DNA from: an uncultured Succinatimonas sp.
GTDB lineage: Bacteria > Pseudomonadota > Gammaproteobacteria > Enterobacterales > Succinivibrionaceae
Assembly (NCBI GenBank): GCA_905201175.1
Contig: CAJKNC010000015.1
Location: 1 to 22,324, forward strand
Direction of reading: 5' to 3'
DNA length: 22,324 nucleotides
Shown here: one piece after another, positions 15,160 to 22,324 of the stretch
Numbering within the stretch: the stretch's first letter is position 1
Layout: each line of letters begins with the position of its first letter
Made by a program: the position numbers and the translations under genes
Notes under the pieces: generated by a model
Seen by the model: the letters and a program-made list of their open reading frames with translations, nothing else
Told to the model about the DNA's origin: nothing
Database searches by the model: none

Positions 15160-16059
15160 ATGAATTCATGGACAGGTCGCATTATAGGCTTTTTATTAGG
15201 CTTATTTTTCTTAGGACCTTTAGCCGCAGTGATTGGCGGTATTTTAGGTTATTTATTTTTTGATAAGCCGCGGAAAACCAGATGGCAAAATAATGCTTCA
15301 GCACAGCAGGCTTTTACTACTAATGCCAATTATAACCGCAATCTTATCCATCATACCTTTGCTCTTATGGGATATGTTGCCAGAGGCGCAGGCCGTGTAA
15401 ATAAACAGCATATTGATACTGCCGAACGCTTTATGCGCATAATGCAGCTGGATGCAGCTTCAAAGCAGATGGCTATAGAGGCATTTAATTATGGTAAAAG
15501 TGCTGAGTTCAACGTTCGTGAATTAACTGATAATTTAAGAGTATTATGCCAAGGCAATTTAAGCTTGATTTCTTACCTTTTAGAAATTCAGGTACAGATG
15601 GCCCTCTCAGACGGCACTTTATCTGATCTTGAGCATCAGCGCTTAATTGAGATTGCTGCTTTATTGGGGATCAATGCCAATGCAATGGAAAGACTTATTC
15701 GTCAGCGCATGGCAGAGATGTATTTTTCTAATTTTTATAAGGAAAATCAAAATCAGGGATCTGGCAGCTATAGCTACCAGGAATATAGACAGAATCATTC
15801 AGAAGATAATCAGAATCAGCAATATAGGCAAAATACTTCGCAAAGTGCTTTAGCCCATGCCTATGAAGTTTTAGGCGTTAGTGCAGATACTCCTTTATCT
15901 GAGATAAATCGAGCATATAAGCGCTTAATGCTTAAGTATCATCCAGATCGCTTAAAATCGCAGAATCTATCTCCTGAATTAGTTAAGGTTTATGAAGAAA
16001 AAGCCAAGGATATTCAGGCAGCTTACGATTTAATTAAGAGATCCAGACGCGAGGATTAA
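15160..16059 (+). CDS. djlA: membrane-anchored co-chaperone DjlA
   Basis: DjlA is a type III DnaJ protein that stimulates DnaK ATPase from the inner membrane. The 299 residues start with one glycine-rich membrane segment (about 8-34, IIGFLLGLFFLGPLAAVIGG), followed by a TerB-like helical domain (about 60-190), a Gln/Asn/Ser-rich linker (about 194-229) and a C-terminal J domain (231-295) with HPD at 261-263. This order is diagnostic of DjlA. The linker is rich in NQNQ-type repeats. It is the last gene of the dapA run, two bases after murU. Its last 26 bases overlap the 3' end of rluA on the other strand and no terminator is seen. Confidence 0.94.
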   Translation: MNSWTGRIIGFLLGLFFLGPLAAVIGGILGYLFFDKPRKTRWQNNASAQQAFTTNANYNRNLIHHTFALMGYVARGAGRVNKQHIDTAERFMRIMQLDAASKQMAIEAFNYGKSAEFNVRELTDNLRVLCQGNLSLISYLLEIQVQMALSDGTLSDLEHQRLIEIAALLGINANAMERLIRQRMAEMYFSNFYKENQNQGSGSYSYQEYRQNHSEDNQNQQYRQNTSQSALAHAYEVLGVSADTPLSEINRAYKRLMLKYHPDRLKSQNLSPELVKVYEEKAKDIQAAYDLIKRSRRED

Positions 16060-16720
16060 TCTCTTTTGCAAAATCCGCTGAAGATGTAAATAGCAATTGC
16101 TCTTGGGTTAGAGGATGTCTTATCTGCAGTAAGCAGGCATGTAAGCACAAACGTGAAGAAAGCGTTTGTGCTTTTGCATTCCCATAGAAGCGATCTCCTA
16201 AGATGGGGTGCTTTAAATAAGCCATATGCACCCTTAATTGATGAGATCTTCCTGTGCAAGGAATAAGCTTTACAAGGGAATTTTCTCCGTCAAAGGCAAG
16301 TCTTTCATATAGAGTCAGAGCTTTTTTGCCTTGAGAGAAGTCCACAATCTGCAGAGGCCGGTTTTCAAGATCGCAGCGCAGAGGAGCATTTTCTTGGCCT
16401 TCGAGATTGATTTTTCCTAAAACTTTAGCTAAATATATTTTTTTTACAGTTTTTTCAATAAATTGTTTCCCCAAAATTCCGGCTATTTGGGGATTTTTAG
16501 CTATAACCATGATTCCTGAAGTGTCCATGTCCAGTCGGTGTACGGCTTGTGCTTCCGGGCAGTTTTGGCGAATTCTTAAAACAATACTGTCCTGGTGTTC
16601 AGGTAAACGTCCGGGTACAGATAATAAGCCTGACGGCTTATCGACTACTACTAATGCATCGTCTTCAAATAAAATATTTAAAAAAGGTATCTTAGGCGGG
16701 GAGTAAATAAAGGAATGCAC
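16034..16720 (-). CDS. rluA: dual-specificity 23S rRNA/tRNA pseudouridine synthase RluA
   Basis: RluA makes pseudouridine at 23S position 746 and tRNA position 32. The 228-residue product lacks an S4 domain and resembles E. coli RluA (219): DKPSGLLSVPGR (27-38), AVHRLDMDTSGIMVIA (59-74) with catalytic D64 at the same number as in E. coli, and TGRSHQLRVHM with HPILGDRFYG in the C-terminal half. The start is a GTG at 16720 with GGAG 5 bases upstream on the minus strand. It lies directly behind the bamD terminator, so it depends on read-through or on a promoter inside bamD. Its 3' end overlaps djlA by 26 bases. Confidence 0.93.
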   Translation of the reverse strand: MHSFIYSPPKIPFLNILFEDDALVVVDKPSGLLSVPGRLPEHQDSIVLRIRQNCPEAQAVHRLDMDTSGIMVIAKNPQIAGILGKQFIEKTVKKIYLAKVLGKINLEGQENAPLRCDLENRPLQIVDFSQGKKALTLYERLAFDGENSLVKLIPCTGRSHQLRVHMAYLKHPILGDRFYGNAKAQTLSSRLCLHACLLQIRHPLTQEQLLFTSSADFAKEINPRVWIS

Positions 16721-16729
16721 GTTATCTCC

Positions 16730-16758
16730 AAAAAAATACTGCCAGAAGGCAGTATTTT
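16730..16758 (-). terminator. terminator after bamD
   Basis: On the minus strand an 11-bp stem AAAATACTGCC / GGCAGTATTTT (plus coordinates 16748-16758 and 16733-16743) closes a 4-base loop and runs into seven T residues (16736-16730). The next gene, rluA, has its ribosome binding site only a few bases beyond the T-run. Confidence 0.9.
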
Positions 16759-16763
16759 AAGAT

Positions 16764-17501
16764 TTAAAGTCCGGAAGCTGCAATAACTTTTGCCGTGTTA
16801 TCAGCCGGTATATTCAAACCTAGCTTTCTGTAGCAATTTTCCATGAGCTTTAAGGCATCGCCGATATATTGCGTGTCTCTATATGAGTAAAGAATACTTT
16901 GGCAATGTCTAATTGCCGATAGCCAGGCGCCTCTTTCATCATAATATTTGGCGATATGCCATTCTCTTTCGGCTAATTGATCTTTAATAAAGATCATTCT
17001 TTGGCGGGCATCTTTAACATAAGGACTTTGAGGGTAAGTCTTAATTAAATCGCTAAAATTTTTAAAAGCGTCGTAGTAATAAGTAGGATCTTTTTCTGCG
17101 CGATCTAAGCGCAAGAATTCCTGAATCATATCAGAATGTTTTTGAATATTATTTAATCCGCGCATATACAGGACATAATCTGCATACATGCTGCCCGGAT
17201 TTAATCTTAAATAACGGTTAATTGTAGCTGAAGTTAAATCGCTTTCACGGCTTTTATAATATACGTAGATTAAATCTAATTGCACTTGATCGGTAAGTTC
17301 GCCAAAAGGATAGCGCGAATCTAAAGCCTCTAGATATTTGCGGGCTGTTCCATAATCATTAGATGCCATAGCCGCTAGAGCTGTATTATAAAGAGCTGAC
17401 TGAGAAATATCCGGAACATCCTGGCGCTGAGCATCGTTACTTGAACAACCCATGACACCAATGGCTAGGGAAGCAATCACAGGGATTATGGATTTGAACA
17501 T
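16764..17501 (-). CDS. bamD: outer membrane protein assembly factor BamD (lipoprotein)
   Basis: BamD is the essential lipoprotein of the BAM complex that inserts beta-barrel proteins into the outer membrane. The 245-residue product (E. coli 245) begins with a lipoprotein signal, MFKSIIPVIASLAIGVMGC, with the lipidated Cys at 19. TPR-type helices follow, with family segments ALDSRYPFGELTDQVQLDLI, NRYLRLNPGSMYADYVLYMRGL and ERGAWLSAIRHCQ. The ATG at 17501 has CGGAG 9 bases upstream. Divergent to rluD, as in E. coli. Its leader contains an AT-rich inverted repeat CTATATAT/ATATATAG (17520-17545) next to the ribosome binding site. No clear sigmaE promoter was seen. Confidence 0.95.
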   Translation of the reverse strand: MFKSIIPVIASLAIGVMGCSSNDAQRQDVPDISQSALYNTALAAMASNDYGTARKYLEALDSRYPFGELTDQVQLDLIYVYYKSRESDLTSATINRYLRLNPGSMYADYVLYMRGLNNIQKHSDMIQEFLRLDRAEKDPTYYYDAFKNFSDLIKTYPQSPYVKDARQRMIFIKDQLAEREWHIAKYYDERGAWLSAIRHCQSILYSYRDTQYIGDALKLMENCYRKLGLNIPADNTAKVIAASGL

Positions 17502-17590
17502 CGTTTTGAACTCCGTTATCTATATATAATTTTTTTAATATATAGTGTATCTTATTGATCATGATCTTCAACCGAAAATTTTATTAAAAA

Positions 17591-18562
17591 ATGTCAAATA
17601 AAATCATTTATACAGTTAGCGAAGAACTTCACGGTAAACGTTTGGATACGGTGATTGCTTCTTTAGATAATGAAAATTCACGCAGTACTTTGCAAACTTT
17701 TATTGAGCAGGGCTTAGTAAGTGTAGATGGCGAGGTAAAAAAGAAGGGAAATTTTAAAGTTAGCTTAGGACAGATTATCGAAATCTGTCCTCCTGAACCT
17801 GAGAGTCTAGATGCTCAGCCTCAGGATTTGCCTTTAGACGTAATTTATGAGGATGATGATTTACTAGTAATAAACAAACCTGCAGGCATGGTGGTTCATC
17901 CAGGAGCTGGATGCAAAGACGGTACTGTAATGAATGCAATGTTATTTCATTATCCGCAAACCGCTACTTTACCAAGGGCCGGTATTGTTCATCGCTTAGA
18001 TAAAGATACTTCAGGCTTAATGGTTATTGCAAAAACTAATGTAGCTCAAAAGCGCCTAGTAAGAGCTATTGCTAAGCATGACGTAGTTCGCGAATATGAG
18101 GCTGTTGTTCTAGGCTTGATCTCATCAGGAGGAACAATCGAGGCTGATATTGCCCGTGACCCTTATAATCGCATAAAAATGGCTGTAGTTCCTGAGGGAA
18201 TGGGCCGCGAAGCTATTACGCATTATCGTGTTAAAGAGCAATACAGAGCGCATACCTTGTTAAGGCTGCGTCTTGAAACCGGCAGAACTCATCAAATTCG
18301 CGTGCATATGGCTAGCATTGACCATCCTCTTTTAGGAGATCCTGTATATGGAGGCAGACTGCGTATTTTAAAAGGCGCCTCAGAGGCCTTAACTGCAGAG
18401 CTGCATAAGTTCCGCCGTCAAGCCTTGCACGCAGCTCATATAGAGTTTATCCACCCTGTAACTAAGGAACAAATGAGCTTTGATGCACCCATTCCCGATG
18501 ATATGTTAGAACTCGAGGAAATTTTGCGTGAGGATCTTAGGATCAATGGGCCTGATTTATAA
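17591..18562 (+). CDS. rluD: 23S rRNA pseudouridine synthase RluD
   Basis: RluD makes the pseudouridines at 23S positions 1911, 1915 and 1917 in helix 69. The 323 residues (E. coli 326) have an N-terminal S4 RNA-binding domain (about 15-70), then the synthase domain with VINKPAGMVVHPGAG (93-107), GIVHRLDKDTSGLMVIAKT (131-149, catalytic D137) and LETGRTHQIRVHMA. Position next to divergent bamD and before pgeF-clpB supports RluD over RluC. The bases before the ATG are A/T only, with no recognisable ribosome binding site, so initiation may rely on an unstructured leader. Confidence 0.96.
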   Translation: MSNKIIYTVSEELHGKRLDTVIASLDNENSRSTLQTFIEQGLVSVDGEVKKKGNFKVSLGQIIEICPPEPESLDAQPQDLPLDVIYEDDDLLVINKPAGMVVHPGAGCKDGTVMNAMLFHYPQTATLPRAGIVHRLDKDTSGLMVIAKTNVAQKRLVRAIAKHDVVREYEAVVLGLISSGGTIEADIARDPYNRIKMAVVPEGMGREAITHYRVKEQYRAHTLLRLRLETGRTHQIRVHMASIDHPLLGDPVYGGRLRILKGASEALTAELHKFRRQALHAAHIEFIHPVTKEQMSFDAPIPDDMLELEEILREDLRINGPDL

Positions 18563-19277
18563 TTTTCAAAATGCAGCTTGCTGCATTCCTTCTGATATTG
18601 ACGCAGGATATACCTTAAGAGCAGGCGGTTACAGTAAAGGTAAATATGCAGGCTTTAATTTAGGGGATCATGTTGGCGATGACCCTTCAGATGTAGCGCA
18701 TAATCGTAAATTACTGGAAGATACTATTGATGCAAAAATAGTGTGGATGCAGCAAACTCATTCAAATTCCGTAGTATTTATAGATAAGTTTCAAAGGCAG
18801 CCGGTATTGGCCGATGGGCTGGTTACTAATCAAGCTCATTTTGCCATAGCGGTTATGACTGCAGACTGCTTGCCTTTGCTGCTATTTTCATCTGACAGCA
18901 AGGTTATTGCATGCGTGCATTGCGGCTGGAGAGGCCTGCAGGGAAAAATTGTTGCTAACGCCATATCTTTAATGCGCGCTTATACGCAGGCTCCTATAAG
19001 TGCTATTTTAGGACCTTGCATTGGAGCGGGCTCTTATGAGGTTGGGGCTGATTTTTTGGTTAATTTTCCGGATAAAAGAGAACATTGTTTTAAAAAAACA
19101 ATAAATAATAAATACTTGTGTGACCTTGCCGGGATCTGCTCTATAGATTTACGCAATTTAGGGATCGACAATATTTTATCTTGTCATAAGGATACTTTTA
19201 AAGACAGTAGAAATTTTTATTCTTACCGCCGCGATCCGATTACCGGTCGTATGGCTTCCTTTATATTAAAAAAATAA
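18546..19277 (+). CDS. pgeF: polyphenol oxidase / peptidoglycan editing factor PgeF (YfiH family)
   Basis: YfiH-family proteins edit muropeptides: PgeF removes UDP-MurNAc-L-Ser errors in E. coli, and other members act as purine nucleoside phosphorylase/adenosine deaminase. With ATG 18546 the protein has 243 residues, the same as E. coli YfiH. The zinc ligands fall at H72 (WMQQTHSN), C108 (MTADCLP) and H125 (CVHCGWRGL), matching 71/107/124 of E. coli. The C-terminus SYRRDPITGRMASFI is typical. An upstream GTG at 18528 is possible; both starts lie within the end of rluD, so the genes overlap and are probably coupled. Confidence 0.93.
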   Translation: MGLIYNFQNAACCIPSDIDAGYTLRAGGYSKGKYAGFNLGDHVGDDPSDVAHNRKLLEDTIDAKIVWMQQTHSNSVVFIDKFQRQPVLADGLVTNQAHFAIAVMTADCLPLLLFSSDSKVIACVHCGWRGLQGKIVANAISLMRAYTQAPISAILGPCIGAGSYEVGADFLVNFPDKREHCFKKTINNKYLCDLAGICSIDLRNLGIDNILSCHKDTFKDSRNFYSYRRDPITGRMASFILKK

Positions 19278-19314
19278 TCTTTAAAAAGTTTTTTTATGAT
19301 CTAGGTGCTAAAAC

Positions 19315-19342
19315 CTTTAAATTTGTGAAAATGCCCCCATTT
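19315..19342 (+). promoter_or_regulatory. sigma32 (heat shock) promoter of clpB
   Basis: CTTTAAA (19315-19321), 13-base spacer, CCCCATTT (19335-19342). This matches the sigma32 consensus CTTGAAA / CCCCATNT apart from one base in the -35. Transcription should start near 19348-19350, giving a leader of about 30 bases. Confidence 0.8.
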
Positions 19343-19376
19343 TTAGAGTCAGTAAATGAATGAAAAATGGAGGCAT
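19331..19376. repeat. 14-base inverted repeat joining the sigma32 -10 box and the clpB ribosome binding site
   Basis: ATGCCCCCATTTTT (19331-19344) pairs with AAAAATGGAGGCAT (19363-19376) over 13 of 14 positions, with one C-A mismatch and an 18-base loop. The left arm contains the -10 box; the right arm contains the clpB ribosome binding site GGAGG (19369-19373). Confidence 0.85.
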
Positions 19377-19378
19377 GA

Positions 19379-21958
19379 ATGCGTTTAGATAAATTTACTG
19401 CAAAGTTCCAAGAAGCTTTAGCAGATGCGCAATCACTTGCTGTAGGGCACGATAATCAGTTTATCGAGCCTGAGCATGTCATGTCAGCTTTGCTTGCGCA
19501 GGAGGATGGCACAATTAGGCCGCTAGTTACCCTAGCCGGATCTGATCCTAATGCTTTAAAAATCCTCATTGACAAACAAATAGAAAAGTTTCCTCAGGTC
19601 AAGGGAGCTGGCGGAGATATGCAAATATCTTCACAGACAGCTCGTCTTTTGAATCAGTGTGACGGCTTAGCTCAAAAAGCTGGAGATAGTTTTATTTCTT
19701 CAGAGATGTTTGTATTGGCTGTTTTTGAGTCTAATTCAAGCTTAAAGGATATTTTTGAGCGCTGTAATTTAAAGAAGGATAAAGTTAAAAGTGCTCTTGA
19801 AAGCATGCGTCAGGGCCAAAACGTTAATGATGCCAATGCAGAAAATGCTCGCGGAGCCTTAAAGAAATATTGCATTGATTTAACAGAAAGAGCAGAAAAG
19901 GGAAAGCTTGATCCTGTAATTGGCCGTGATGAAGAAATACGCCGTACTATGCAGGTTTTACAGCGCCGTACTAAAAATAATCCTGTACTTATAGGTGAGC
20001 CTGGTGTTGGTAAGACCGCTATTGTTGAAGGCTTAGCTCAGCGTATTGTCAAAGGTGAAGTTCCTGAAGGCCTGCGTAATAAGCGAGTTCTATCTCTTGA
20101 TTTAGGAGCCTTAATTGCCGGCGCTAAATATAGAGGTGAGTTTGAGGAACGTTTGAAGGCTGTTTTAAATGAACTGTCTAAAGAAGAAGGCAAGGTAATT
20201 CTTTTTATTGATGAATTGCATACTATGGTAGGAGCAGGCAAGAGCGATGGCGCTATGGATGCCGGCAATATGTTAAAGCCTGCATTAGCTCGTGGCGATC
20301 TGCATTGCGTAGGCGCTACTACCTTAGATGAATATCGTCAGTATATTGAAAAAGATGCCGCTTTAGAGAGACGTTTCCAAAAGGTATTTGTTGATGAGCC
20401 TTCTGTAGAAAATACCATCGCTATTTTGCGTGGTCTGAAAGAGCGTTATGAAATTCATCATCATGTACAGATAACTGATCCTGCAATTGTAGCCGCTGCT
20501 ACATTGTCAAATCGTTATATTACAGATAGACAGCTGCCAGATAAAGCTATTGATCTTATAGATGAAGCTGCAGCTAGCATTAGGCTGCAGATTGATTCTA
20601 AGCCAGAGCCTATAGATCGCTTGGATAGACGCCTAATTCAGCTGAAGATGGAAAGACAGGCTGTTGCTAAGGAAACTGATGAAGCAAGCAAGAAGCGTCT
20701 GCAGGCTATCGATGATGAAATTAAAAACTGTGAGACTGAATGCCAGCATCTCAATGAGGTATGGAAGAGAGATAAGCTAGTACTTGAGGGAACTCAAAAG
20801 TTTAAAGAGCAATTAGATGCAGCTCGTCATGAATTTGATGTAGCTAAGCGTAATGGTGATTTAGCTTTAATGAGTGAGCTGCAGTACGGCAAGATCCCTG
20901 CCTTAGAAAAGCAAATTGCTGATGCAGATAAAGCTAAGAATATGCAAACTGAGCTTGTGCGCAATAAGGTTACGGATGCTGAGATAGCAGAAGTTGTATC
21001 TAAAGCAACAGGAATTCCGGTATCGAAGATGCTTGAAGGCGAGCGCCATAAGCTTTTGCATATGGAAGAACAATTACATAAGAGAGTAATTGGTCAGGAT
21101 GAGGCTGTCTCCGCCATTGCTAATGCTATAAGACGTAGCCGTGCAGGCTTGTCTGATCCTAATCGCCCGATTGGATCCTTTATGTTCTTAGGACCAACCG
21201 GTGTTGGTAAGACTGAGCTGTGCAAAGCTGTAGCTGAGTTTCTCTTTGATACTGAAAAAGCTATGGTGCGTATTGATATGTCTGAGTTCATGGAGAAGTT
21301 TGCTGTCTCAAGACTAGTTGGCGCTCCTCCGGGATATGTAGGCTATGAGCAGGGCGGTTATCTGACAGAAGCCGTAAGACGCCGTCCTTATTCAGTGATC
21401 TTGCTTGATGAAATTGAGAAGGCTCACCCTGATGTATTTAATATTCTTTTGCAAGTATTAGATGATGGGCGTTTGACTGATGGTCAAGGTAGAACTGTTG
21501 ATTTTAAGAATACGGTTATTATCATGACGTCAAATTTAGGCTCTCAGATGATTCAGCAGGAGAGCGGTAAGTCAAGCTATGAGCAGATAAAATCTCAATT
21601 GCTTGAAGTACTAGAGCAGCATTTTAAACCAGAGTTTTTAAATCGTGTTGATGAGACAGTGGTTTTCCATCCTCTTTCTCATGAGAATATTAAGAGAATT
21701 GCTAAGATTCAGCTTAATACCTTAAGCGACAGACTTAAGAACACAGGCATTGAAATAGAGCTTGATGATTCTATTTATGAACAGGTGGCAAAAATTGGCT
21801 TTGATCCTGTATTTGGTGCTCGTCCATTGCGCAGAGTAATTCAAAATGAGGTCGCAGATCCATTATCTAAGCTTCTGTTGTCTGGGGATATTAAAGTAGG
21901 AACTAAATATAAAGTTTCCTTTAATGCTGAAGGTAAATTAAACTGCGAAGCTGCTTAA
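19379..21958 (+). CDS. clpB: disaggregase chaperone ClpB
   Basis: ClpB is the hexameric AAA+ machine that, with DnaK, pulls proteins out of aggregates after heat stress. The 859 residues (E. coli 857) carry the Clp N-domain (1-145, MRLDKFTAKFQEALADAQSL), the first AAA+ module with Walker A GEPGVGKTA (206-214), the coiled-coil middle domain (about 410-520, highly charged), and the second AAA+ module with Walker A GPTGVGKTE and GYVGYEQGGYLTEAVRRRP. The ATG is supported by GGAGG 5 bases upstream. The internal GTG start that makes the short form in E. coli (residue 149) is a GTT codon here, so a short form from that site is not expected. It is followed by the rRNA operon, as with rrnG in E. coli. 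Confidence 0.98.
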   Translation: MRLDKFTAKFQEALADAQSLAVGHDNQFIEPEHVMSALLAQEDGTIRPLVTLAGSDPNALKILIDKQIEKFPQVKGAGGDMQISSQTARLLNQCDGLAQKAGDSFISSEMFVLAVFESNSSLKDIFERCNLKKDKVKSALESMRQGQNVNDANAENARGALKKYCIDLTERAEKGKLDPVIGRDEEIRRTMQVLQRRTKNNPVLIGEPGVGKTAIVEGLAQRIVKGEVPEGLRNKRVLSLDLGALIAGAKYRGEFEERLKAVLNELSKEEGKVILFIDELHTMVGAGKSDGAMDAGNMLKPALARGDLHCVGATTLDEYRQYIEKDAALERRFQKVFVDEPSVENTIAILRGLKERYEIHHHVQITDPAIVAAATLSNRYITDRQLPDKAIDLIDEAAASIRLQIDSKPEPIDRLDRRLIQLKMERQAVAKETDEASKKRLQAIDDEIKNCETECQHLNEVWKRDKLVLEGTQKFKEQLDAARHEFDVAKRNGDLALMSELQYGKIPALEKQIADADKAKNMQTELVRNKVTDAEIAEVVSKATGIPVSKMLEGERHKLLHMEEQLHKRVIGQDEAVSAIANAIRRSRAGLSDPNRPIGSFMFLGPTGVGKTELCKAVAEFLFDTEKAMVRIDMSEFMEKFAVSRLVGAPPGYVGYEQGGYLTEAVRRRPYSVILLDEIEKAHPDVFNILLQVLDDGRLTDGQGRTVDFKNTVIIMTSNLGSQMIQQESGKSSYEQIKSQLLEVLEQHFKPEFLNRVDETVVFHPLSHENIKRIAKIQLNTLSDRLKNTGIEIELDDSIYEQVAKIGFDPVFGARPLRRVIQNEVADPLSKLLLSGDIKVGTKYKVSFNAEGKLNCEAA

Positions 21959-22011
21959 TAGTTAAGCTTTAGTTTAATAGTTTTTATGATAAATCCTGCT
22001 TAAATAAAGTT

Positions 22012-22041
22012 AAAAGCCTGACTATTTAGGTCAGGCTTTTT
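22012..22041 (+). terminator. terminator of clpB
   Basis: A perfect 11-bp stem AAAAGCCTGAC (22012-22022) / GTCAGGCTTTT (22030-22040) with a 7-base loop; the 3' arm runs into the T-tract. Confidence 0.92.
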
Positions 22042-22177
22042 ATTGCCTGGTTATCTATCAGCAGGCTGCATTAAAGTTTTATAAAGAAATAATGGGTATC
22101 TGCTGGCTTATAATTTAGTGTTTGTGAGCTGCAGATGCGATATAGCTTGGTAGATCTTTAGGTAAATTTTTTGCTTT

Positions 22178-22238
22178 ATTTAAAAAAATTAAAAAAAAAT
22201 AAAAAAAAGCTTGCAAAGTTAAAAAAAATCTCTATAAT
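22178..22238 (+). promoter_or_regulatory. rRNA operon promoter with UP element
   Basis: TTGCAA (22211-22216), 16-base spacer, perfect TATAAT (22233-22238). Phased A-runs directly upstream (22182-22209) form a strong UP element. The order promoter, leader hairpins, boxA-like element and ACAATCTGTG marks it as an rRNA promoter. Confidence 0.88.
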
Positions 22239-22246
22239 GCATTTCC

Positions 22247-22324
22247 GTTGTCACGCAAGACAACAGCAAAAAACCTCCGAGCGAGGAAATAAAGTTCTTT
22301 AAAAACAAGTACGGACAATCTGTG
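22247..22324 (+). other. rRNA operon leader with hairpin, boxB- and boxA-like elements
   Basis: GTTGTC (22247-22252) / GACAAC (22259-22264) forms a hairpin. CCTC (22274-22277) / GAGG (22283-22286) forms a boxB-like hairpin. GTTCTTTAAAAA (22294-22305) resembles boxA (TGCTCTTTAACA), which recruits NusB/S10 for antitermination. The final ACAATCTGTG matches the leader segment before 16S rRNA in gammaproteobacteria, as recalled from E. coli. Confidence 0.8.

Larger units (their letters stand above)
21959..22324. other. intergenic region between clpB and the rRNA operon
   Basis: No gene is seen. It contains the clpB terminator, a possible upstream promoter -10 (TATAAT at 22109-22114, without a good -35), long A-tracts (22182-22209) acting as an UP element, the strong rRNA promoter and the start of the rRNA leader. 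The window ends before the 16S gene. Confidence 0.8.

Noticed and set aside
1..22324. CRISPR array, insertion sequence, prophage or defence island
   Set aside because: No direct-repeat array, transposase, integrase or terminal repeats were seen; every sizeable reading frame is a core housekeeping gene.

Overview
This 22.3-kb window is an AT-rich stretch of core bacterial chromosome, dense with housekeeping genes. The gene content and order are those of a gammaproteobacterium. Three blocks match arrangements known from E. coli: recA-recX-alaS-csrA-tRNA-Ser(GCU)-tRNA-Arg(ACG), prfB-lysS, and bamD (divergent) / rluD-pgeF-clpB-rRNA operon. The low GC, TTA-rich leucine codon use and the AmgK/MurU cell-wall salvage pair point away from Enterobacteriaceae. 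An AT-rich anaerobic lineage such as Succinivibrionaceae would fit, but that placement is inference.

Layout. 1-4968: recA and recX are nearly contiguous. alaS and csrA follow as a second tight pair, then two tRNA genes, each behind its own sigma70-type promoter. 4969-5581: a 612-base non-coding gap rich in inverted repeats. 5582-8198: dnaB, then alr. 8234-9079: nadC on the minus strand, convergent with alr through a shared bidirectional terminator and divergent from prfB. 9232-11877: prfB, read through a programmed +1 frameshift, then lysS and a terminator. 11968-16059: a tightly packed five-gene run dapA-trmB-amgK-murU-djlA, with junctions of 1-base overlap to 2-base gap. It links diaminopimelate/lysine synthesis, tRNA modification and UDP-MurNAc salvage to a membrane-anchored J-protein. 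16034-17501: rluA and bamD on the minus strand; the rluA 3' end overlaps djlA by 26 bases. 17591-21958: rluD, pgeF and clpB, with a recognisable sigma32 promoter before clpB. 22012-22324: clpB terminator, A-tract-rich upstream element, strong rRNA promoter and rRNA leader with boxB/boxA-like elements. The 16S gene itself lies beyond the window.

I see no mobile element, CRISPR array, phage gene or obvious new multi-gene system. The points most worth a second look are regulatory. The sigma32 -10 box of clpB is part of a near-perfect inverted repeat with the clpB ribosome binding site. A 16-pair hairpin overlaps the dnaB ribosome binding site. CsrA lacks the usual Arg6. The bamD terminator leaves no room for an rluA promoter. 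Palindromes sit in the dapA leader and in the gap before dnaB. The prfB frameshift site is intact, so the start has to be placed at a GTG at 9232, upstream of the frameshift.
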